12,017 nucleotides of DNA from positions 1 through 12,017 of the forward strand of contig CABSAB010000020.1 in assembly GCA_902475515.1 (NCBI GenBank), given 5' to 3'. Origin of the DNA: an uncultured Eubacteriales bacterium. GTDB lineage: Bacteria; Bacillota; Clostridia; Oscillospirales; Oscillospiraceae. Under the pieces are notes generated by a model. That model was not told the DNA's origin and ran no database searches. It was given only the letters and a program-made list of their open reading frames with translations. Shown piece by piece: positions 7,336 through 12,017 of the stretch (position 1 is its first letter; each line of letters starts with the position of its first letter). The position numbers and the translations under genes were made by a program.

Positions 7336-9598
7336 GGCCAAGGAGATCATCGTATCCGACTGGCTCCAAAACGGCGACGGGGCGGAGGTCCTGCAGGACG
7401 TGTCCGATCTGACGGACATTCAAGTGGTAAAGGGCGACGCGGAGCAGACGGAAAGCGGAAGCAGCCTCACCTGGAAAACCGGCGGCGAGGACGTCTATTA
7501 TCAAGGCACCTCCACCAAAAAGCTGCCGGTGTCGGTGGAATTTGCCTATACGCTGGACGGTAAGACGGTCTCCCCGGCGGAGGTGGCCGGGAAAAGCGGC
7601 AGGCTGAAGCTCACCATCACCTACAAAAACAACACGGAAACGGAAGTGGAAGTGGACGGAAAGACGGAGACCATGGCGGCGCCGTTCCTCATGGCCACGG
7701 GGCTGCTGATGGACAGCAGCTGCGTGAAGAACGTGGAAGTGAAAAACGGCACGGTGGAGACCGACGGGGACCGGACCATCATCCTGGGCTACGGCCTGCC
7801 GGGGCTGGGGGACAGCCTGAAGCTTTCGGAGCTGGCGGACGGCGACAGGGAAGCGCCGGAGATCCCCGAGACTGTGGAGATTACGGCGGATGTGACGGAC
7901 TTTGATCTGGAGATGGCGGTGACGGTGGCCTCCTGCGGGCTGCTGGACACGCTGGAGCTGACGGGTAACGAGACCCGGCAGGAGCTGGAGGACGCGCTCC
8001 GGGAGCTGGAGGACGCCACAGAGGAGCTCATGGACGGCACGGAGGAGCTGCTGGAGGGCACCGGGAAGCTGAAGGACGGCACCGGAGAACTGCTGGACGG
8101 CGCGGTGCAGCTGGACGACGGCGCCGGAGAGCTCCAGAGCGGCGGAAGCACCTTGCAGACCGGGGTGGGGACCCTGGACGACGGAGCGGGAACGCTCCAG
8201 ACCGGTGTGGCGTCCCTGAACAGCGGCATTGCCCAGATCCAGCAGGCGCTGACGGCGCTGGACGCAAAGTCTTCGACCCTGACAGGCGGCTCGGCGGCGG
8301 TGAAGCAGGCGCTGCTGGAGATCCAGAGCGGGCTTCAGGGCGTGAGCGCTTCCACAGAGGCACTGGAGACGCTGGTGAGCGGCTCCGGGCAGATCCGGCA
8401 GGGGATCGAGGCGCTGACGGGGAGCATCTATCAGCTCCAGCAGGGCGTGAGCTATGAGGCCTATGCGGGGGTCATGAAGCAGCAGGGCGTGGACCTTTCG
8501 CAGCTCCAGACGGGCAACAGCGCGGCCATAGAGCAGATCAGCGGCCTGATCAGCACGCTGGACGCCCAGATCCAGGCGCTGGAGAGTGCCGGAGGTGCGG
8601 GGAGCACCAACGGCGGCGGGAATTCCCGGGGCACAGCGGTAGGGGCTGCCGCATCGGCGGCGCCGGCTCCGGCGGTGACACCGGAGAATGAGACACAGCA
8701 GAGCACTGAGGCAGAGCAGGCCCCGGAGGAGACCACCCAGGAGGCGGCACCTGCGGAGGACGTACAGGAAGTCCCGGCGGCAGAGCCGGTGCAGCCGGAG
8801 ACGGCCCAGGTGGAGCTGACGGGGGCCGGGACCGTGGGACCCCAGGTGCAGCTGCTGGACGACGGGCAGAGCGCCCTGGCACAGCTGAAGGCCATGCGGG
8901 CACAGCTGGCATCCATCCAGACGCTGCTGGCCGGGAACAACGGGGCCATTGCGGGAAGCAAGGCGTACCTGGATGCGGTGAACTACAACCTGGCACAGCT
9001 CCTGAGCGGGGCCAGGACCCTGGAGACGGCATACGGGACCATGCACAGCGGTATTGTGACCCTGGCGGGGACGCTGTCGGGGCTGGCGGAGAACATGGAG
9101 AAACTCAGCGCGGGCATTGATCTGCTGGTGACGGAATACACGGCGCTGGACGATGGCACAAAGGCCTACACGGGCGCTGTGGGAGAGATCCTGGCGGGAC
9201 AGCGGAAGCTTTCCAGCGGGTCCGCGCAGCTGGTACAGGGCACCGGGACGCTGAAGGCGGGCACAGAGCAGCTGTACACCGGGGCCGGGACGCTGGTGGC
9301 CGGACTGGACACCCTGCGGCAGGGCACGAGCAGTCTGAGAGATGGCGCAAAGGAGCTGGATGACGGCGCCGAAGAGCTGAACGAGGGCGCGGAGAAGCTC
9401 CGGGACGGCATGAAAGAGTACCGGGAGGACGGCATTGAAAAGCTGCTGGACCTTTACTTTGACAACGTGCCGAAGCTCATTGCCCGGCTGGAGGCCCTGC
9501 AGGAGGCCGGCGCGGCGTACGACAGCTTTGCCGGAGCACCGGAGGGGACCGAGCACAGCGTGCGGTATATGATCCGGACGGAAACCGGTGCGGAATAA
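7322..9598 (+). CDS. Secreted XXXLXXG heptad-repeat protein (YhgE-like), main part
   Basis: This 758-codon frame is the body of a cell-surface protein whose signal peptide lies upstream in another frame; the TTG at 7322 is only the first usable codon, and homologous reading begins at about 7301. Residues about 7-210 form a beta-rich domain (EIIVSDWLQNGDG, DVYYQGTSTKKLPVSV, GKSGRLKLTITYKN, PETVEITADV). Residues about 220-300 are heptads of the XXXLXXG type (EELLEGTGKLKDGTGELL), followed by more helix, a Pro/Ala/Glu-rich linker at about 420-515, and a second heptad block at about 610-700 (KELDDGAEELNEGAEKLRDG). The tail ends without a membrane span. Such proteins commonly accompany MMPL transporters in Clostridia and may form an extracellular partner; that role is inference. 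The gene is coupled to the transporter and ends before a strong terminator at 9631. Confidence 0.85.
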   Translation: MVEVPAKEIIVSDWLQNGDGAEVLQDVSDLTDIQVVKGDAEQTESGSSLTWKTGGEDVYYQGTSTKKLPVSVEFAYTLDGKTVSPAEVAGKSGRLKLTITYKNNTETEVEVDGKTETMAAPFLMATGLLMDSSCVKNVEVKNGTVETDGDRTIILGYGLPGLGDSLKLSELADGDREAPEIPETVEITADVTDFDLEMAVTVASCGLLDTLELTGNETRQELEDALRELEDATEELMDGTEELLEGTGKLKDGTGELLDGAVQLDDGAGELQSGGSTLQTGVGTLDDGAGTLQTGVASLNSGIAQIQQALTALDAKSSTLTGGSAAVKQALLEIQSGLQGVSASTEALETLVSGSGQIRQGIEALTGSIYQLQQGVSYEAYAGVMKQQGVDLSQLQTGNSAAIEQISGLISTLDAQIQALESAGGAGSTNGGGNSRGTAVGAAASAAPAPAVTPENETQQSTEAEQAPEETTQEAAPAEDVQEVPAAEPVQPETAQVELTGAGTVGPQVQLLDDGQSALAQLKAMRAQLASIQTLLAGNNGAIAGSKAYLDAVNYNLAQLLSGARTLETAYGTMHSGIVTLAGTLSGLAENMEKLSAGIDLLVTEYTALDDGTKAYTGAVGEILAGQRKLSSGSAQLVQGTGTLKAGTEQLYTGAGTLVAGLDTLRQGTSSLRDGAKELDDGAEELNEGAEKLRDGMKEYREDGIEKLLDLYFDNVPKLIARLEALQEAGAAYDSFAGAPEGTEHSVRYMIRTETGAE
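7505..7539. repeat. Right arm of the perfect 35-bp inverted repeat
   Basis: Identical in reverse complement to 7301-7335, with 169 bp between the arms. In the sense frame it encodes GTSTKKLPVSV, which fits the expected domain of the heptad-repeat protein, so this is the likely original copy. Together the arms could form a long stem in mRNA or single-stranded DNA. Confidence 0.97.
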
Positions 9599-9630
9599 AA
9601 AATACGTCCCGGCAGAGGGCTGGGATGCAA

Positions 9631-9666
9631 AAAAGCCCCGGAAGCTTATGAGCTTCCGGGGCTTTT
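9631..9666. terminator. Bidirectional terminator after the MMPL operon
   Basis: A perfect 16-bp stem, AAAAGCCCCGGAAGCT with AGCTTCCGGGGCTTTT, encloses a 4-nt loop (TATG). The stem itself supplies the A and T tracts for termination in both directions. It follows the heptad-repeat gene stop by about 32 nt. Confidence 0.85.
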
Positions 9667-9697
9667 GGCGGGAGATGAAAAAATTTGTGGGATATGT

Positions 9698-9723
9698 ATA
9701 GGTTTCATGGGCTGGGGCATACT
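9698..9723 (+). promoter_or_regulatory. Weak candidate sporulation-sigma promoter for the coat genes
   Basis: ATA (9698-9700) and CATACT (9718-9723) are 17 bp apart, which resembles the sigma-E/sigma-K layout (ATA or AC, then CATAnnnT). The base expected to be T at the end of the -10 element is absent. No sigma-A promoter is visible in 9667-9752. Offered mainly because coat genes are expected to use these sigma factors. Confidence 0.25.
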
Positions 9724-9752
9724 GGGAACATCTAAGCAAGGAGGGAATCACT

Positions 9753-9926
9753 ATGACAACCAAAGAGCTTCTTTATGTGGAGGACGCCCTGGGACATGCG
9801 CAGTATTTTCAGCAGCAGTGCCGGGAGATCGCTTCCCAGATCCAGGACCCGGAGCTGAAAAGCTGCGTGGAAAACATGACCGCCAAGCACACGGAAATTT
9901 TTCAGAATTTCTATGGGCTGCTGTAA
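9753..9926 (+). CDS. Small spore-coat-associated protein, 57 residues
   Basis: A 57-residue helical, soluble protein (MTTKELLYVEDALGHAQYF... ending IFQNFYGLL) with no signal peptide or membrane span. AAGGAGGGAA lies at a good distance before the ATG. Its length, two-helix pattern and position 18 nt ahead of a CotF-family gene suggest that it corresponds to the N-terminal half of the ferritin-like CotF bundle, or acts as its partner. Clostridial genomes often place such a small protein before the CotF gene. The coat role is inferred from the neighbour, not from a motif. Confidence 0.75.
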   Translation: MTTKELLYVEDALGHAQYFQQQCREIASQIQDPELKSCVENMTAKHTEIFQNFYGLL

Positions 9927-9944
9927 GGAACGGAGGATGATGGC

Positions 9945-10196
9945 ATGAATAAGGACAAAAATCTCATGGAAAACCTGCTGCTGCTGGAGAAGGGCGTATG
10001 CGACCTGTTTCTCCACGGCACCATTGAATCTTCTACGGCCAATGTACACCAGACCTTCTGCACGGCGCTCAACAGCGCACTGCAGATGCAGGACACCATC
10101 TACGACAAGATGGCCGCCAAGGGCTGGTATCCCACGGAACAGGTGGAGCAGAACAAGATCAGCAATGTGAAGCAGAAGTTTGCGGCCCAGGGATAA
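9945..10196 (+). CDS. CotF-family spore coat protein
   Basis: An 83-residue protein with the Coat F domain pattern: LMENLLLLEKGVCDLFLHGTIES, then VHQTFCTALNSALQMQDTIYDKM, then AKGWYPTEQVEQNKI near the end. These short ferritin-like helical proteins are found in the spore coat of Bacillota and are expected to be made in the mother cell during sporulation. GGAGG at 9932-9936 sets the ATG; two nearby ATG codons just upstream are out of frame. It forms a two-gene unit with the preceding small gene and ends in the bidirectional terminator that it shares with the convergent DUF305 gene. Confidence 0.88.
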   Translation: MNKDKNLMENLLLLEKGVCDLFLHGTIESSTANVHQTFCTALNSALQMQDTIYDKMAAKGWYPTEQVEQNKISNVKQKFAAQG

Positions 10197-10246
10197 AAAA
10201 CTGCCGCAGGACCGGAGAACGGTCCTGCGGCGGTATCTTTTTTACA
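10197..10246. terminator. Bidirectional terminator between cotF and DUF305 genes
   Basis: A perfect 11-bp stem, CCGCAGGACCG with CGGTCCTGCGG, and a 5-nt loop (GAGAA). Six T follow on the + strand, and the A run before the stem gives a T run on the - strand. The last T bases on the right overlap the DUF305 stop codon. Confidence 0.88.
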
Positions 10247-10802
10247 TGCATTGGAGCAGGGTCTGCATCTGGCGGACGCCGCGCTTCTGGGAGGTAATGA
10301 TGGCCTCCAGAATGGGAGTGAGCTGGGGGCAGATGGGGAAACAAAGGGCGTTTTCCGACATATGGATGGCCCCCAGGTGGTGAGGGATCATCTCCCGCAT
10401 GAAGTCCGCATCCAGGCAGTTTGTGGCGGGGGCGCAGGACATCCCACGGAACATGGTTTCGATGATCTGCTGAAACCGGGCCTGGTAGCGGCAGAGGGCC
10501 GATTCGCTGTTTTCGCACTGGGAACAGGGGCAAAGGGCCTCCTGCATTTGACGAATGCTCTCGGTCTGCTCGGTGATGATACCCCGGGCGATGCGCTCCA
10601 GAGGGACGCAGGAGGTATAGCGGAGGATGTTCTGGGACATCTCGATGGCCGCCTCATGGTGGGGGATCATCTGGACAATGAAATTGTGGGAGATGCTATT
10701 TGTGAGTTCCGGGGTAGTCATGCCGGTCTCCATGGCGGAGAGGATGCGGCGGAACTCTGTGAGATAGGTTTGGGCGTTTTCGCTGAGATCACAGCGGTGC
10801 AT
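10242..10802 (-). CDS. Tandem DUF305 protein, Cys-rich, probable metal-binding
   Basis: A 186-residue soluble protein with two copies of the DUF305 ferritin-like hairpin. The first has FIVQMIPHHEAAIEMSQNIL at 41-60 (H48-H49); the second has DFMREMIPHHLGAIHMSENAL at 133-153 (H141-H142). Each copy continues with a helix ending IRQMQ or VRQMQ. Eleven cysteines (4, 65, 91, 93, 96, 104, 123, 129, 154, 158, 185) include a CPCSQC cluster between the repeats. DUF305 proteins such as cyanobacterial CopM bind copper; here a role in metal storage or detoxification is inferred, also from the nearby FeoB operon. No signal peptide is present, unlike many DUF305 proteins. The ATG at 10802 follows AAAGGAG about 9 nt upstream. 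It sits behind the feoB operon terminator, so it is probably a separate transcript. Confidence 0.88.
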   Translation of the reverse strand: MHRCDLSENAQTYLTEFRRILSAMETGMTTPELTNSISHNFIVQMIPHHEAAIEMSQNILRYTSCVPLERIARGIITEQTESIRQMQEALCPCSQCENSESALCRYQARFQQIIETMFRGMSCAPATNCLDADFMREMIPHHLGAIHMSENALCFPICPQLTPILEAIITSQKRGVRQMQTLLQCM

Positions 10803-10853
10803 ACGATCGACTCCTTTCGCACTCCAGACTATGCAAGAGGGAGAAAGGACGTG

Positions 10854-10882
10854 AAAAACCCGGACTGGCGGTGCAGTCCGGG
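10854..10882 (-). terminator. Terminator of the feoB operon
   Basis: On the - strand, CCCGGACTG pairs perfectly with CAGTCCGGG over a 6-nt loop and is followed by TTTTT. It starts 18 nt after the stop of the FeoB-associated protein gene. Confidence 0.88.
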
Positions 10883-10900
10883 AGGTGGTCCGGTGGTGTG

Positions 10901-11056
10901 TTATTTGCAGCGGCGGCAATTGCCGGAGCAGGAGCCATGGCCGGGACAGGCGGTGCCGCCGCAGCAGGAAGAGCCCCGGCGGTGAATCAGGTACACGATG
11001 GCAGCGATGATCCACAGGAGGATCAGGGAAAGGAGGATAATACTTGGAAGATTCAT
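10901..11056 (-). CDS. FeoB-associated Cys-rich membrane protein
   Basis: A 51-residue protein with one N-terminal membrane span (about 5-24, IILLSLILLWIIAAIVYLI), a short basic stop-transfer region (HRRG), and a Cys-rich tail with six cysteines: C31, C32, C37, C43, C47 and C50 (CCGGTAC, CSGNCRRCK). This is the layout of the small FeoB-associated family found after feoB in Bacillota, possibly an accessory in ferrous iron handling or a replacement for FeoC. The start codon lies 9 nt after the feoB stop, and its GAGAGG ribosome site overlaps that stop, so translation is probably coupled. Confidence 0.88.
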   Translation of the reverse strand: MNLPSIILLSLILLWIIAAIVYLIHRRGSSCCGGTACPGHGSCSGNCRRCK

Positions 11057-11065
11057 AGGCACCTC

Positions 11066-11992
11066 TCAGAAAATCAAACTGCCGGCCCAATAGGTCAGGA
11101 AGGACACCAGCCAGGCCACGGCGCACTGGCTGGCCACCACGATCAGGGCCCAGCGGCCGCCAAGCTCCCGCCGGACGGCGGCCACGGCCGCCACGCAGGG
11201 GGTATAGAGTAGGCTGAACACCAGGAAGGTCACGGCGGAAAGGGGCGTGAACAGGGCGCCCAGGGCGGCGGTAGTGCCCCCCAGAAGGACGGTGATGGTG
11301 CTGACCACGCTCTCCTTGGCGGTGAAGCCGGTGATGAGGGCAGTGGAGATCCGCCAATCGCCCAGGCCCAGGGGACGGAAGATGGGGGCGATCCAGCTGC
11401 CGATCAGGGCAAGCAGGCTGTCCGCCGAATCGGCGACTACATTGAGCTTCAGATCAAAGGTCTGGAGGAACCAGATGATCACCGAAGCCAGGAAGATCAC
11501 GGTGAAGGCCTTGGTGACAAAGTCCCGGGCCTTGTCGTACATCAGACGGAGGACACTTTTTGCGCCGGGGAGGCGGTAGTTGGGAAGCTCCATGACAAAG
11601 GGGACGGGTTCACCCTGGAAGGCGGTCTTTTTTAGAAGCAGGGCATAGAGGATGCCCACAATGATGCCTGTGAAATACAGGGCGATCATCACCAGGGCGC
11701 CGTGGTCCGGGAAAAAGGCTGCGGTGAACAGGGCATAGATGGGCAGCTTGGCGCTGCAGCTCATAAAGGGGGTGAGGAGAATGGTCATTTTCCGGTCCCG
11801 GTCCGAGGGGAGCGTTCTGGTTGACATAATTGCGGGGACAGAGCAGCCAAAGCCGATGAGCATGGGCACGAAGCTGCGGCCGGAGAGACCGATCTTCCGC
11901 AAAAGCTTATCCATCACAAAGGCCACACGGGCCATATAGCCGCTGTCCTCGAGAATGGAGAGGAAGAAGAACAGCGTCACAATGGTGGGCAT
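11066..11992 (-). CDS. feoB: Ferrous iron transporter FeoB, C-terminal part (5' partial)
   Basis: FeoB is the GTP-driven Fe2+ importer of the cytoplasmic membrane. Only the last 308 or so residues are visible; the G-protein domain lies beyond the right edge. Family marks are LSILEDSGYMARVAF, FGCSVPAIMSTRTL, the gate block FMSCSAKLPIYALF, the second gate GFTAKESVVSTI, and the closing spans with SLLYTPCVAAVAAVRRE. About seven membrane spans are present. The ATG at 11992 is internal to the family alignment and not the true start. However, the frame upstream of it meets a TGA at 12007-12005, so either the edge sequence has a frame error or the gene is broken there. It heads an operon with the small Cys-rich protein. 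Confidence 0.93.
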   Translation of the reverse strand: MPTIVTLFFFLSILEDSGYMARVAFVMDKLLRKIGLSGRSFVPMLIGFGCSVPAIMSTRTLPSDRDRKMTILLTPFMSCSAKLPIYALFTAAFFPDHGALVMIALYFTGIIVGILYALLLKKTAFQGEPVPFVMELPNYRLPGAKSVLRLMYDKARDFVTKAFTVIFLASVIIWFLQTFDLKLNVVADSADSLLALIGSWIAPIFRPLGLGDWRISTALITGFTAKESVVSTITVLLGGTTAALGALFTPLSAVTFLVFSLLYTPCVAAVAAVRRELGGRWALIVVASQCAVAWLVSFLTYWAGSLIF

Positions 11993-12017
11993 GCTTCCTG
12001 GGCATCATGCTGCTGGT

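Larger units (their letters stand above)
7213..7563 (+). pseudogene. Signal-peptide fragment of the heptad-repeat protein, out of frame
   Basis: The ATG overlaps the transporter stop (ATGA) and follows AAGGAGG, so it is clearly the intended start of the second operon gene. It encodes a classic signal peptide: MNTWKTRG, a hydrophobic core SLVLTGSLLISGLG, then MTALAA. From base 7300 this frame runs into arginine-rich nonsense and stops at 7561-7563. The true continuation is one frame over, beginning at 7301 with codons for STDTGSFLVEVPAKEIIVSDW. One net base too many, or two too few, at about 7284-7301 splits the gene. Whether the mutation is real or a sequence error cannot be told from here. 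Confidence 0.75.

Noticed and set aside
7301..7539. A functional on/off DNA inversion switch.
   Set aside because: In the flipped orientation the frame from the signal peptide still ends at 7561-7563, so neither state gives the full protein, and no recombinase gene is in the window. Kept as a finding on the repeat but not called as a switch.
7980..8230. Repetitive DNA that looks like a tandem repeat or CRISPR-like array.
   Set aside because: The repeats are degenerate and follow a 7-codon protein period (XXXLXXG), so they are coding repeats; no conserved DNA repeats with unique spacers are present.
5207..9763. A 1518-codon open frame on the - strand opposite the MMPL and heptad-repeat genes.
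   Set aside because: It is antisense to two well-supported genes, has low-complexity His/Gln/Leu-rich content typical of the complement of GC-biased codons, and has no ribosome site or known domain.
10803..11357. N-terminal extension of the DUF305 frame upstream to 11357 on the - strand.
   Set aside because: It overlaps the feoB and FeoB-associated genes and crosses a terminator; the ATG at 10802 has a clear AAAGGAG site and starts the recognisable protein.

Overview
The window looks like a chromosomal fragment of a GC-rich, spore-forming, low-oxygen Bacillota of the Oscillospiraceae / Flavonifractor type. The reasons are the clostridial division cluster, CotF-type coat genes, a FeoB operon with the small Cys-rich FeoB-associated protein, strong AGGAGG ribosome binding sites and GC-biased codon use. 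The lineage is an inference from gene content; no rRNA is present.

Left part (1-4180, + strand): the end of a division and cell-wall cluster. murG (lipid II synthesis, cut by the window edge) is followed by ftsQ/divIB, then by ftsZ with its own sigma-A promoter and a strong terminator. No ftsA lies between ftsQ and ftsZ. A polytopic membrane protein follows; it resembles the YhfC intramembrane protease family but seems to lack the expected catalytic residues.

Middle (4194-9666): a self-regulated export-type module. A TetR-family repressor on the - strand faces an MMPL/RND-type transporter on the + strand. The intergenic region holds a consensus promoter and three matching 13-bp TGAC-N5-GTCA palindromes, one on the -35 box. 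The transporter overlaps by 4 nt a gene for a secreted protein with XXXLXXG heptad repeats. That gene is broken in this sequence: its signal peptide is in a different frame from the 758-codon body. The break coincides with one arm of a perfect 35-bp inverted repeat whose other arm lies 169 bp downstream inside the same gene. Flipping the intervening DNA on paper does not repair the frame, so a templated mutation or an assembly artefact is more likely than a simple phase switch.

Right part (9753-12017): two small + strand spore-coat-type genes (a 57-residue protein and a CotF-family protein) converge on a - strand gene for a Cys-rich protein with two DUF305 metal-binding-type repeats, sharing a bidirectional terminator. 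Beyond it on the - strand is the end of a ferrous iron uptake operon: the C-terminal half of FeoB and the FeoB-associated Cys-rich membrane protein, with its own terminator. Both window edges show small reading-frame oddities (murG glycine loop, FeoB upstream stop), which could be contig-end errors.
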